The notes below the pieces were generated by a model, which saw nothing but the letters and a program-made list of their open reading frames with translations, was not told the DNA's origin and did no database searches. A stretch of DNA of 64,000 nucleotides from Lentzea nigeriaca (GTDB lineage: Bacteria > Actinomycetota > Actinomycetes > Mycobacteriales > Pseudonocardiaceae): NCBI RefSeq assembly GCF_016907955.1, contig NZ_JAFBCX010000012.1, positions 62,001 to 126,000 of the forward strand, read 5' to 3'. The position numbers were made by a program, and so were the translations under genes. Shown here in pieces: positions 17,722-26,184 of this stretch; position 1 is the first letter of the stretch; each line of letters starts with the position of its first letter.

Positions 17722-18570
17722 TCAGGCCAGCGACTGCCGCACCCGGTAAGGCGGAATGCTGTTCCCGACCAGCGCGAGGTCGTCGATCGACTCCGGCTGG
17801 TACCCGGCCGTCCGCAACCGCTCCACCATCAGCGCGGTCGGGTCCTCGACCACGTCCGCGCGGCCGAACAGGTACGCCCACTCGTGCTCGTCGGAGCCGT
17901 AGTAGGCAACGGTATCGAACACCTCGTTGAACCGCTGCCAGGAGCGGATCAGCGTGGTGTTGCGCCACATCGTCTGGCAGCCGGACTGGTTGACGACGAC
18001 GCCGCCCGGACGCAGCAGGGCCTTGCACATGCGCAGGAAGTCGGCGCCGTACAAGCGGTTGTGCTGCGCCTCCTCCTCGCGCTCGTCGGGCAGGTCCACC
18101 AGCACGATGTCGTACTTCTCCGACGTCGTGCGGATGTACTCGAACCCGTCGATGTACTGGACGCGGATCGGACCCTCGCCCTTCTCGGCGAGTGCCAGCT
18201 CCTCCAGCGTGTACCCGTACGGCAGGTGCTCCGCGCACAGCTTCACGGCCTGCTCGTCGATGTCGATGTGGTCGACGACGGAGGCACCGTGCTGAACCGC
18301 CATCTGGCACACGACGCCCTCGGAGGAGCCGATGACCAGCACGCGCTCGACCTGGTCGGCCAGCAGGAGCGCCGGCACCATCAGGGCCTCGTGGTAGGTC
18401 AGCTGGCTGAACTCCGTCGACTGGCGGTCGTTGTCGCAGAACAGCGACACGCCCTGGGCCGTGCGGGCGATCACCAGGTGCTGGAAGTCGGTCTTGGTGT
18501 CGACCAGCACCTCGTCCACTCGCCAGTGGCGCGTCATGCCCTCGGCGAGCGGCTCGTTGATGGTGTTCAC
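17722..18570 (-). CDS. speE: Spermidine synthase (polyamine aminopropyltransferase)
   Basis: 282-residue aminopropyltransferase that transfers the aminopropyl group of decarboxylated SAM to putrescine. SAM-binding glycine-rich motif VLVIGSSEGVVCQMAVQHGA, followed by DHIDIDEQAV, IDGFEYI, and the catalytic-aspartate region DIVLVDLPDEREE. The N-terminal FDNDRQSTEFSQLTYHEAL-like segment (here CDNDRQSTEFSQLTYHE) is typical of the family. The ATG at 18570 overlaps the SpeD stop by 4 bases, so it is coupled to its substrate-supplying enzyme. It is the last gene of the minus-strand polyamine operon. Confidence 0.95.
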   Translation of the reverse strand: MNTINEPLAEGMTRHWRVDEVLVDTKTDFQHLVIARTAQGVSLFCDNDRQSTEFSQLTYHEALMVPALLLADQVERVLVIGSSEGVVCQMAVQHGASVVDHIDIDEQAVKLCAEHLPYGYTLEELALAEKGEGPIRVQYIDGFEYIRTTSEKYDIVLVDLPDEREEEAQHNRLYGADFLRMCKALLRPGGVVVNQSGCQTMWRNTTLIRSWQRFNEVFDTVAYYGSDEHEWAYLFGRADVVEDPTALMVERLRTAGYQPESIDDLALVGNSIPPYRVRQSLA

Positions 18571-18962
18571 GCGGCGTGCTCCTTGATGCCACGAGTGACG
18601 AGATCCGTGCTCACGTGAGCGGCGCCCAGGGCGTCAGCGAGTAGCTGGACGGCCAGCGCGGGTTTCGCACGAGTACCGCAGGTGAACACGTCGACGAACA
18701 CCGACCCGACTTCGGGATAGGTGTGGATCGACGCATGGGATTCCGACAGCAAAGCCAGCACGGTGACTCCTTGGGGATCGAACTTCTTGGAGATCACCTC
18801 CAGCACCGTTGCGTCGGCCTGCGTGAGAACCTCACCAAGGGCGTGCTTCAGGAACTGCTCGTCATCGAGCAGTTCGGCACTCACACCCGAGAGCTCTGCA
18901 AGTACGTGCTGTCCCGCGAACAAACCGACGGTCTCCTCGGTCTGACAGGGCGCTTCGGACAT
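18567..18962 (-). CDS. speD: S-adenosylmethionine decarboxylase proenzyme
   Basis: 131-residue pyruvoyl-dependent decarboxylase that makes decarboxylated SAM, the aminopropyl donor. The self-cleavage site is between E74 and S75 in LLSESHASIHTYPE; S75 becomes the pyruvoyl group, and H80 and C95 (FTCGTRAKP) are the expected processing/catalytic residues. ATG 18962 has GGAG with 6-base spacing; a TTG directly upstream is less likely. It overlaps speE by 4 bases and follows the decarboxylase gene by 33 bases. Length fits the bacterial class 1B enzymes. Confidence 0.94.
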   Translation of the reverse strand: MSEAPCQTEETVGLFAGQHVLAELSGVSAELLDDEQFLKHALGEVLTQADATVLEVISKKFDPQGVTVLALLSESHASIHTYPEVGSVFVDVFTCGTRAKPALAVQLLADALGAAHVSTDLVTRGIKEHAA

Positions 18963-18995
18963 CAATCACTCCAAACTATGTGAATAACTACGGAC

Positions 18996-20162
18996 TTAGA
19001 TGCAGTACGTGGCCAACGGCGGGAAGCCGTTGAAGCACACGGACGAATACGAGGACGTGTAGGCGCCCGCGTGGAGGATGTCCACGTGGTCACCGGCCTC
19101 GAGGTCGAGCGGCAGGTCGTAGCGGGTGTGCTGGTAGATCACGTCGTCCGCGTCGCACGTCGGGCCCGCCAGCACGACCGGGCCGGTCGCGGAACCGTCG
19201 CGCGAGGTCCGCAGACGGTACGCGATCGCCTCGCCCTCGGTCTCGGCGAGGCCCTGGTAGCGGCCGATGTCGATGTACACCCAGCGGCGTTCGTCCGAAT
19301 AGGACTTGCGCGACACCAACACGACGGAGGAGCGGATCATCCCGGCCTCCGCGGAGATCGCACGGCCGGGTTCGATCATCACGCGTGGACGCACATCACC
19401 GAAGTGTCGTGCGATCGACGCCTCGATGGCAGAGGCGAAAGCCTCGAGTGAGGGCGTGGAGTCCTGGTACACGGCGGGAAGGCCGCCGCCCAGGTTGACC
19501 GTCGACGTCTCGATGCCTTCCGCACGCAGCTTGGCGGCGATCAGCGCGGCGTCGGCGATGCCGGAGTCCCAGCCGGAAACGGACATCTGTTGCGAGCCCG
19601 CGTGGAAAGCGACACCCAAAGGAACGAGTCCCAACTGGTGCGCCAGCCGCAAGAGATCCGTCGCCATCTCCGGATCGCAACCGAACTTGTTGCCGAACGG
19701 ATAGGTGGAACCCTTGCTCTGTACGAGAATCCGTACCAGCACGGACGAACCGGGCGCGTGCTCGGCCACGAACCGCACGTCCTGCTCGCTGTCCGACACG
19801 AACAGTCGCACCCCGCGCGAGTAGGCGTACGCGATGTCCGCGGCCTTCTTGATGGGGTTGCTGTAGGAGATCGTCGCGGGCGAGGCGCCGCGCTCGAGGC
19901 ACAGGTCGATCTCCGCGGGCGACGCGACGTCGAACCGCGAACCCTCGGCCACGAGCGTGCCGACCACGTCCGCCTCGGGGTTCGACTTGACGGCGTAGTA
20001 GATGTCGACGGACGGCAGTGCCGCGTGGATGGCCTGGTAGCGCGCGCGGATCGTCTCGAGGTCGATCACCAGACACGGTGTCGACGGGTTCTCCTGGTCC
20101 AGGAAACGCCGAATACGAGCCTCTGCCTCGTAACGCCGGTCAACGGCGAAGCTCTCGGTCAT
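18996..20162 (-). CDS. Ornithine decarboxylase-like enzyme (PLP group IV)
   Basis: 388-residue fold-type III PLP decarboxylase. The PLP lysine is K59 in YYAVKSNPEADV. Further marks are FHAGSQ, the phosphate-binding GGGLPA, EPGRAISAEAG, and the substrate loop PTCDADDVIYQ with C336. The CDxxD loop is the ornithine/diamine-type signature rather than that of diaminopimelate decarboxylase. It supplies putrescine to SpeE. First gene of an operon with speD and speE; the gap to speD is 33 bases. Lysine as an alternative or additional substrate cannot be excluded, since some family members take both. Confidence 0.9.
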   Translation of the reverse strand: MTESFAVDRRYEAEARIRRFLDQENPSTPCLVIDLETIRARYQAIHAALPSVDIYYAVKSNPEADVVGTLVAEGSRFDVASPAEIDLCLERGASPATISYSNPIKKAADIAYAYSRGVRLFVSDSEQDVRFVAEHAPGSSVLVRILVQSKGSTYPFGNKFGCDPEMATDLLRLAHQLGLVPLGVAFHAGSQQMSVSGWDSGIADAALIAAKLRAEGIETSTVNLGGGLPAVYQDSTPSLEAFASAIEASIARHFGDVRPRVMIEPGRAISAEAGMIRSSVVLVSRKSYSDERRWVYIDIGRYQGLAETEGEAIAYRLRTSRDGSATGPVVLAGPTCDADDVIYQHTRYDLPLDLEAGDHVDILHAGAYTSSYSSVCFNGFPPLATYCI

Positions 20163-20269
20163 TTCCCCAGGGTTCCCCCTTCATCCGCCTCGCGGTCCGT
20201 ACGCGGGCACGGCCGTCCACTCTACGGCCTGGACACCCCAAGTGCGCAATCCATCCGGCCGAGTGTGAC

Positions 20270-21439
20270 TTAGCCAGCAGAACGCAGTTCGATCATCGTG
20301 ATGTCCGGCGGCGCGCCGACGCGCACCGGCGGACCCCAGAAACCCGCGCCACGACTGACGTACAGCCACGTGTCGTCCACCTTCGACAGCCCCGCGACGC
20401 TGGGTTGCTGCACTGGCACCACGAAATTGAACGGCACCATCTGTCCACCGTGTGTATGGCCGGACAACTGGAGGTCGACGCCGCGTGAAGCCGCGTCGCC
20501 GACCTGCACCGGCTGGTGTGCCAACAGGACGAGCGGGTTCTTCCGGTCGCGGCCCGTGAGAGCGCGCTCGAAGTCCGGCGCGTCGCCGTAGGACTTGCCG
20601 GTCACGTCGTTCACACCCGCGAGCTCGATGCCACCGGCAACTGTCAAACCCTCGTTGCGCAACGGGTTCACGCCGAGCCGGTCCAGCTCCGAGATCCACT
20701 GTTCGTGCCCGGAGAAGTACTCGTGGTTGCCCGTCACGAAGAAGCTGCCGTGCCTGGGCACGAGGTCCCGCAACGGCGCCGCGGCCTCGCCGAGCTCGGC
20801 GACTGTGCCGTCCACCAGGTCACCGACGATCGCGACGAGGTCGGCGTCCTGCTCGTTGATCATCCGCACGATCCGTTCGGTGTGCGACCGGCCGAGCAGC
20901 GGCCCGAGGTGAATGTCGCTCACCACCGCGATCCGGAAGCCCGACAGGGACTTCTGGAGCTTGTCCAGCGTCACCGGCACGGTGAGCAGCTGCGGCGCGC
21001 CCAGGGCCTGCGTCATGCCGTAGCCGACGACGCTGCCCGCCGCGATGCCGGAGCCGATGGCCACCGACCGCGAGATGAACAGCCTCCGCGACGGGTCCGG
21101 CACCACCTCGACCGGCTCGGCGCCCACGGCGGCCGGCACGAGCGTTGCTCGCTTCAGCAGGATCCGGCGGGGAATCTCCGCGATTCCCAGCGCGATGGCC
21201 AGGTAGAACAGCACGGCGAGCCACACGAACCCCGGCCAGGCGAAGAACTTCCCGTACTCCGGTGGCACCCGTCGCGTCACGACCAGCGTGCTCATCAACA
21301 GCGCGAACGCCCCGACGATGGCCCACGTGCCAATACGCCGGCCGAGCGTGAGCGGGCGCGTCGTGTCCACGACCAGCCGACGCCACAGGTACACGTGGCC
21401 AAGCGCGGTCGGGACCCCCAGGAGCAACAGGAAAATCAC
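20270..21439 (-). CDS. Membrane-anchored metallophosphoesterase
   Basis: 389-residue protein. The N-terminal ~120 residues contain about three membrane spans (FLLLLGVPTALGHVYLW, WAIVGAFALLMSTLVV, WLAVLFYLAIALGIAEI), then a further hydrophobic segment near residue 130 and a calcineurin-like phosphoesterase domain. The metal ligands are all present: SDIHLGPL, GDLVDGTV, GNHEYFSG, LAHQP and SGHTHGGQM. The YkuE/YaeI family to which it belongs includes enzymes active on phospholipid or undecaprenyl pyrophosphate head groups. The substrate here is unknown. Divergent from the ECF sigma gene. Confidence 0.9.
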   Translation of the reverse strand: MIFLLLLGVPTALGHVYLWRRLVVDTTRPLTLGRRIGTWAIVGAFALLMSTLVVTRRVPPEYGKFFAWPGFVWLAVLFYLAIALGIAEIPRRILLKRATLVPAAVGAEPVEVVPDPSRRLFISRSVAIGSGIAAGSVVGYGMTQALGAPQLLTVPVTLDKLQKSLSGFRIAVVSDIHLGPLLGRSHTERIVRMINEQDADLVAIVGDLVDGTVAELGEAAAPLRDLVPRHGSFFVTGNHEYFSGHEQWISELDRLGVNPLRNEGLTVAGGIELAGVNDVTGKSYGDAPDFERALTGRDRKNPLVLLAHQPVQVGDAASRGVDLQLSGHTHGGQMVPFNFVVPVQQPSVAGLSKVDDTWLYVSRGAGFWGPPVRVGAPPDITMIELRSAG

Positions 21440-21567
21440 GACATCAGTATGCGTTTCGCCGCTGCGGACTTGATCGACGACGCCGTGATCTCACTTTCGG
21501 CACGCGAACCGTCACAGCCGGTGGCACCCTCGCCAAGCCACGCCGGAAAAGTCGTTCAGGTTGATGC

Positions 21568-21594
21568 AACCCGCAGGGCCGCAGGCGGCGTGAG
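21568..21594 (+). promoter_or_regulatory. Possible ECF-type promoter upstream of the sigma factor
   Basis: AACCC (21568-21572) and CGTGAG (21589-21594) are separated by 16 bases, resembling the AAC/CGT elements recognised by ECF sigma factors. They lie about 30 bases before the sigma-factor start, which would fit autoregulation. Recognised by eye only. Confidence 0.25.
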
Positions 21595-21625
21595 TAACCC
21601 GGTACCGCAGATAGGGGGAAACCTG

Positions 21626-22123
21626 ATGAGTGATCGGGACGCCGCGTTCCAGGACTACTTCGCGGCCCGTTCCGACGCCATGCGCGGCACGGCTTACCTG
21701 CTGTGCGGTGACTGGCATCGCGCGGAAGACCTCGTGCAGCAGGCGTTCACGAAGCTCTACCTGGCGTGGAAGCGGGTTGAACGGCACGAGGCGCTGGACG
21801 CCTACACCAGGCAGATTCTGGTGCGGACGTTCCTGTCCGAGCGACGGCGCGGGTGGTTCCGGTTCGAGTCGGCGAGCGACGAGCTCACCGACTCGGCAGC
21901 TCCACCGGGCACGTACCCCGAGGACCGGATGATGTTGCTGGAGGCTCTGGCGAAGGTGCCTCCGAAACAGCGTGCGTGCCTCGTCCTGCGGTACTGGGAG
22001 GACATGTCGATCGAACAGACGGCGGCTGTCCTCAGGTGTTCGGAAGGAACGGTAAAGAGTCAGGCCGCGCGGGGGCTGCAGACGCTGCGCGGCCTGCTCT
22101 CACAGCAGGAGAGGGTTCGATGA
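21626..22123 (+). CDS. SigE-family ECF RNA polymerase sigma factor
   Basis: 165-residue ECF sigma factor. Region 2 is visible at residues ~10-75 (TAYLLCGDWHRAEDLVQQAF) and region 4 at ~105-160 (LPPKQ-like KVPPKQRACLVLRYWEDMSIEQ, then LRCSEGTVKSQAARGLQTLR). This matches the actinobacterial SigE-family group with short linker. ATG 21626 follows AGGGGGAA with about 5-base spacing. The stop overlaps the next gene's ATG, so sigma factor and partner are coupled, as usual for a sigma/anti-sigma pair. Confidence 0.93.
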   Translation: MSDRDAAFQDYFAARSDAMRGTAYLLCGDWHRAEDLVQQAFTKLYLAWKRVERHEALDAYTRQILVRTFLSERRRGWFRFESASDELTDSAAPPGTYPEDRMMLLEALAKVPPKQRACLVLRYWEDMSIEQTAAVLRCSEGTVKSQAARGLQTLRGLLSQQERVR

Positions 22124-22974
22124 ACGAACAGGACCTCAAAAGGGCTTTCGAGGACGTTGTGGTGGCGAGCAGCCCGCCGCCTGCCATGGATCCCGGCAGG
22201 GCGCTCGACGTGGCCCGCAGGGCCAGGTCGAAGCGGCGGTCGTCGATCGTCGGTGCCGTGGTCGCGGTGCTCGTGGTCGGCGTCGGCCTCGGGTCGGCGT
22301 TCGCGCTCAACCCGAAGGGTACGCAGGAGTACCTGACGGGTGCAGGGCCGAGCAGCAGCAGCTCCAACGCGGGGATGCCGGACACGCAGTGGGGCGACAA
22401 GTGGCCGGTCGGACAGAGCGACCGCACGGCCACCAACGGCCCGCAGGCCGACCGGGGCAAGCAGCTGTTGAACCTGCTCATGGCGTCCGCGCCGGCCGGG
22501 TACGACACACCGGATCTGAAGTACAAGGATCCCCGCATGCACGGCGGCATGCTCCACGCCCAGGCGCAGATCTCCACGGACAAGGGGCAGAAGCCGGAAG
22601 TATGGACGTACACGGCGTACGTGCCGGTGCGCAAGGGAGAGAAGGTCGGCAGGCTGATGGCCAACGTGTCGATGCCGAACCCGAAGGATCCGACCGACCC
22701 GTGCGCCCTGGCCAAGCGCTTCCAGGGCGTGGACAACGCCGAATGCAAGATCGTCGAGGTCGGCGGGAAGCAGGTCGGGGTCGCCTCTGCCGCGAGCCCC
22801 GAACGAGGCGCCGGCACCTGGGCGTCCTACCGGGCGGCCAACGGCTGGACAGTCACGATCATGCAGGAGGCCGAGTACCGCTACGGGGGGTATCCGGCGC
22901 TGGACGCGGAGCCGTTCCTGTCTCCTGAACTGGCGGCGCTCGCGGCGGATCCGAAGTTCGTCCTCGGGAGCTGA
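22120..22974 (+). CDS. Single-span membrane protein, probable anti-sigma factor
   Basis: 284-residue protein translationally coupled to the ECF sigma gene (ATGA overlap). Residues 1-40 form a short cytoplasmic part (DLKRAFEDVV, ALDVARRARSKRR), then one membrane helix (IVGAVVAVLVVGVGLGSAFAL) and a long extracytoplasmic domain of ~210 residues. There is no zinc-binding HxxxCxxC motif, so it is not a ZAS-type anti-sigma. The topology and genetic coupling support the role of a membrane-bound regulator, but this is inferred from context. The outer domain contains two cysteines (DPCALAKRF and NAECKIVEV) that could form a disulfide. Confidence 0.8.
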   Translation: MNEQDLKRAFEDVVVASSPPPAMDPGRALDVARRARSKRRSSIVGAVVAVLVVGVGLGSAFALNPKGTQEYLTGAGPSSSSSNAGMPDTQWGDKWPVGQSDRTATNGPQADRGKQLLNLLMASAPAGYDTPDLKYKDPRMHGGMLHAQAQISTDKGQKPEVWTYTAYVPVRKGEKVGRLMANVSMPNPKDPTDPCALAKRFQGVDNAECKIVEVGGKQVGVASAASPERGAGTWASYRAANGWTVTIMQEAEYRYGGYPALDAEPFLSPELAALAADPKFVLGS

Positions 22975-23067
22975 GTCGCCGAAGCAGTCCGGAGGGCGGT
23001 CACGTCTGTGGCCGCCCTCTCTCGTTGCTCTGTTCGGGTGTTTTGGCAGGTAGAGTGCCGTATTGCA

Positions 23068-25065
23068 ATGCGGACTCTCCTCATCGACAACTACGACTCG
23101 TTCACGTTCAACCTCTTCCAGCACCTCGCTGAGGTGAACGGTGTCGAGCCCGTGGTCGTCCACAACGACGACCCGCGCTTTCGGCTTGCCTCGCTGCGGT
23201 CGTTCGACAACGTGGTGATCTCACCAGGACCGGGCCGGCCGGGTGAGCCCGCCGACTTCGGCATCTGCCGCGCGGTGATCGACCACGCCGAGATCCCGTT
23301 GCTTGGCGTCTGTCTGGGGCATCAGGGCCTGTGCCTGTCGTACGGCGCCACGGTCGGTCCCGCGCCCGTGCCGCGCCACGGGATCGTCTCGCCGGTCACA
23401 CATACGGGTGTCGACGTGTTCGCCGGGCTGCCGTCGCCTTTGGACGTCGTGCGGTACCACTCATTGGCCGTCACGGATCTGCCTTCTTCTTTGGAAGCCA
23501 TCGCGTGGAGCGACGACTCCGTGCTGATGGGTGTGCGCGCACTCGACCGGCCCGCGTGGGGTGTGCAGTTCCACCCCGAGTCGATCTGCACCGACTTCGG
23601 GCGGGAGATGCTCGCGAACTTCGGCGCGCTGACCCCGACGCGGACCGCCGCCGTGCCCGAACCGGTGCTGGTTCGTCCAGCGCCTCAGAAGCGCCCTGTG
23701 CACGTCCGGCGGCTCGACGTGGCAGTGGACCCGGAGGAGGCGTTCTCGGCGCTCCACGGGGCTTCTGGGACCGCGTTCTGGCTGGACAGCGGGTCCGGCG
23801 GGCGCTTCTCGTTCATGGGGGACGCGTCGGGGCCTCTCGCGCGTGTCGCGCAGTACTCGGTGCCGGACCAGATGCTCACCATCGACGGCAAGGCTGTGCC
23901 GTGTCCGTCCTTCTTCTCGTGGATGGACGACGACGTCGCGGCGTGGGGAGTCGAACAGCCCGATGTGCCGTTCGACTTCGCACTCGGGTGGGTCGGATAT
24001 CTCGGCTACGAGCTGAAAGCGGAGTGCGGCGGCGACTTCGCCCACCGCGCGGAACAACCCGACGCGTCGTTCGTGTTCGCGGACCGTGCGGTGGTCATCG
24101 ACCACGTTGATGAGTGCGTGTATTTGCTGTCGTTGACCGATGACACCTGGTTCGACGACGTTCTGGCCGTTCTGGCCGATCTGCGGCCGTCGGATGAGCC
24201 TTCCCGGCCCGCGGTGTCCGAGGTGACGTTGCGGCATCCGCGCGCGCACTACCTGAAGCTGATCAGCGCGTGCCAGGAAGCGATCACGGCGGGGGAGACC
24301 TACGAGGCGTGCTTGACGAACATGATGTCGTGCGTGACGTCCGGTCGAGCCCCGCTCGACCCTTGGGACACTTATCGGCTGCTTCGCGCCGCCAATCCCG
24401 TTCCGTTCGGCGCGTTGCTGCGTTTCGGTGAACTGTCCGTGCTCAGCACGTCACCCGAACGATTTATCCGGGTAGACCGACATGGTGTCGTCGAGTCATC
24501 GCCGATCAAGGGCACGCGTCCCCGAGGTGTTGATGCGTGGGACGACGAGATGTTGCGCACTGCGTTGGCCCGTTCGGTCAAGGACCGTGCGGAGAACCTG
24601 ATGATCGTGGACCTCGTCCGCAACGATCTCGGCACGTGCGCGGAAGTGGGTTCTGTCGAGGTGACGCGGTTGTTCGACGTCGAGACCTACGCGACCGTGC
24701 ACCAATTGGTGAGCACCGTGCGGGCACGTCTTCGGCCGGACAGTTCTGCCGTCCGATGTGTTCGAGCCGCGTTTCCCGGTGGTTCGATGACCGGTGCCCC
24801 GAAGATCCGGACCATGCAGATCCTCGATGGGTTGGAAGCCGGTCCACGCGGGGTGTACTCGGGAGCGCTCGGTTACTTCTCGCTCAACGGAGCCGCCGAC
24901 TTCAGCATCGTCATCCGAACGCTCGTCGCGAACGGCGAGCGGGTCAGTTTCGGCGTGGGCGGAGCGGTCATCTCGCTGTCCGACCCCGACGAGGAATTCG
25001 AGGAGACAGCGGTCAAGGCGACTGCGGTGTTACGCCTGTTCGGAGCGCACTTTCCCGGTCGTTGA
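23068..25065 (+). CDS. pabAB: Aminodeoxychorismate synthase, fused PabA-PabB
   Basis: 665-residue fusion. Residues 1-~190 are a class I glutamine amidotransferase with nucleophile C82 (LLGVCLGHQGLC) and the histidine in VQFHPESI. Residues ~210-665 are chorismate-binding PabB, with ESSPIKGTRPRG including the lysine typical of PabB, RAENLMIVDLVRNDLG, and FPGGSMTGAPKIRTMQ. It makes 4-amino-4-deoxychorismate, precursor of p-aminobenzoate for folate or for PABA-starter antibiotics. Bacterial folate enzymes are usually two separate proteins. ATG 23068 gives a canonical amidotransferase start (RTLLIDNYDSFT). No aminodeoxychorismate lyase gene is adjacent. Confidence 0.95.
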   Translation: MRTLLIDNYDSFTFNLFQHLAEVNGVEPVVVHNDDPRFRLASLRSFDNVVISPGPGRPGEPADFGICRAVIDHAEIPLLGVCLGHQGLCLSYGATVGPAPVPRHGIVSPVTHTGVDVFAGLPSPLDVVRYHSLAVTDLPSSLEAIAWSDDSVLMGVRALDRPAWGVQFHPESICTDFGREMLANFGALTPTRTAAVPEPVLVRPAPQKRPVHVRRLDVAVDPEEAFSALHGASGTAFWLDSGSGGRFSFMGDASGPLARVAQYSVPDQMLTIDGKAVPCPSFFSWMDDDVAAWGVEQPDVPFDFALGWVGYLGYELKAECGGDFAHRAEQPDASFVFADRAVVIDHVDECVYLLSLTDDTWFDDVLAVLADLRPSDEPSRPAVSEVTLRHPRAHYLKLISACQEAITAGETYEACLTNMMSCVTSGRAPLDPWDTYRLLRAANPVPFGALLRFGELSVLSTSPERFIRVDRHGVVESSPIKGTRPRGVDAWDDEMLRTALARSVKDRAENLMIVDLVRNDLGTCAEVGSVEVTRLFDVETYATVHQLVSTVRARLRPDSSAVRCVRAAFPGGSMTGAPKIRTMQILDGLEAGPRGVYSGALGYFSLNGAADFSIVIRTLVANGERVSFGVGGAVISLSDPDEEFEETAVKATAVLRLFGAHFPGR

Positions 25066-25131
25066 TCCCACGTTCCGGGGTATAGCGCGAGTGTGAACGA
25101 ACAAGAGTGTGTTTGATCCTCAGACGGGTTA

Positions 25132-25161
25132 ACACGTCGGCCGGAGACCCGGCCGACGTGT
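25132..25161. terminator. Bidirectional terminator between pabAB and lsr2
   Basis: ACACGTCGGCCGG (25132-25144) is perfectly complementary to CCGGCCGACGTGT (25149-25161), loop of 4 bases. It lies in the 120-base gap between two convergent genes. Confidence 0.75.
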
Positions 25162-25185
25162 GGAAACCTCGCGTGTTTGCGCAGG

Positions 25186-25527
25186 TCAGGAGGCGTGTGC
25201 TTCCTGGAACTGCACAACCAGGTTCTGCGGAATCCGGCCGCGGTCCGAGATCTGGTGCCCCTGCGCACGAGCCCAGTCACGAATGCGCTGCGCCTCCGCC
25301 TTGTCACTGGCCTTCACCGTGGACTTGCCGGTGCCCTTGCGCTGCTTGCGGCCACCCGCACGACGAGCCTTGGCGACGAAGTCCGCCAGCGACTCGCGAA
25401 GCCGCTCCGCATTTCCCTTCGACAGGTCGATGGCGTACTCGACACCGTCAAGTGCGAAGGTCACGGTCTCGTCGGCTTCTCCGCCGTCGAGGTCGTCGAT
25501 GAGTTGGACGACGGTCTGCTGTGCCAC
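25186..25527 (-). CDS. lsr2: Lsr2, nucleoid-associated xenogeneic silencer
   Basis: 113-residue Lsr2 homologue, the actinobacterial functional analogue of H-NS, which coats AT-rich DNA and silences foreign genes. The N-terminal dimerisation part (VQLIDDLDGGEADETVTFAL) and the C-terminal DNA-binding domain with the AT-hook-like RGR at residues 96-98 (SDRGRIPQNLVVQF) are both present. The central basic linker KARRAGGRKQRKGTGK fits the family. ATG 25527 is preceded by a normal ribosome site. A 320-base intergenic region precedes it. It stands alone in its transcription unit. Confidence 0.97.
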   Translation of the reverse strand: MAQQTVVQLIDDLDGGEADETVTFALDGVEYAIDLSKGNAERLRESLADFVAKARRAGGRKQRKGTGKSTVKASDKAEAQRIRDWARAQGHQISDRGRIPQNLVVQFQEAHAS

Positions 25528-25851
25528 TGTTCCTCCGTTGGGTACTCACATAGCACGCGGATCCTCGACGTAACCACGTGCTCCGACAACACCATAGTCC
25601 ACAAGAGGAAAAACGGCGAACCTTTCGCCGCTAAAATGTGACCCCAACCGCCCGGTCGGGGCATTTACCCCGGTAAACCACACGGGTGTTATGGGTCCAA
25701 AATGTGCAGCTAGTCGTCTCACTTCGGCCTGTTGCTGGGCTTGCCGGACGCTTCACCATTCCCGCTGACGGAGCAGCGTTGCACATAACGCACCCCCATC
25801 CGGTCCAGGTATCCTCGACATACCCACCAGGGGTAGGGAAGGTCAGGAGCG
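25528..25851. other. Intergenic region between lsr2 and csoR with palindromes
   Basis: About 320 bases without a gene, divergent promoters expected. It holds a GGCGAA/TTCGCC hairpin near 25614-25628, the near-palindrome TTTACCCCGGTAAA at 25664-25677 (12 of 14 positions symmetric) and the CsoR-type site at 25821-25835. The TTTACC palindrome could be an operator for lsr2 or another local regulator; no family was recognised. A G-rich and T-rich run separates them. Confidence 0.45.
25821..25835 (+). promoter_or_regulatory. CsoR-type operator
   Basis: TACCC (25821-25825) and GGGTA (25831-25835) flank a 5-base spacer, 16 bases before the csoR start. Known CsoR sites are palindromes of this G/C-rich TACCC...GGGTA form, so it is a likely autoregulatory operator. 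Overlap with the start region implies blocking of transcription initiation. Confidence 0.6.
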
Positions 25852-26133
25852 ATGCACGGGTACACCGCGGACAAGGACGCATACCTCAAGCGACTGCGCC
25901 GCATCGAGGGACAGATCCGCGGCCTGCAGCGCATGGTCGAGAACGACGAATACTGCATCGACGTCCTCACTCAGATCGCGGCGGCCACGAAGGCCCTCCA
26001 GGCCGTGTCGCTGGGGTTGCTCGACGAGCACTTGAAGCATTGTGTGGCGCAGGCGGTCGCCGAAGGGGGATCCGTGGCCGACGAGAAGCTGGCGGAGGCG
26101 TCAGCGGCCATCGGGCGGCTCGTCAAGTCATAG
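25852..26133 (+). CDS. csoR: CsoR-family metal-sensing repressor
   Basis: 93-residue all-helical repressor. The Cu(I) ligand triad is C35-H60-C64 (DEYCIDVL, DEHLKHCV), equivalent to C36-H61-C65 in the mycobacterial protein. The N-terminal KRLRRIEGQIRGLQRMVE helix binds DNA. Copper binding would release it from DNA. ATG 25852. An operator-like palindrome lies directly upstream. No copper ATPase or chaperone gene is adjacent, so targets besides itself must be elsewhere. Other members of the family sense nickel or sulfane sulfur, and the triad alone does not exclude this. Confidence 0.93.
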   Translation: MHGYTADKDAYLKRLRRIEGQIRGLQRMVENDEYCIDVLTQIAAATKALQAVSLGLLDEHLKHCVAQAVAEGGSVADEKLAEASAAIGRLVKS

Positions 26134-26184
26134 GAGCCCCGCGCGTAACTGGCTGGCGTGATCCGCTAGAGTTCACTCAGCTAC

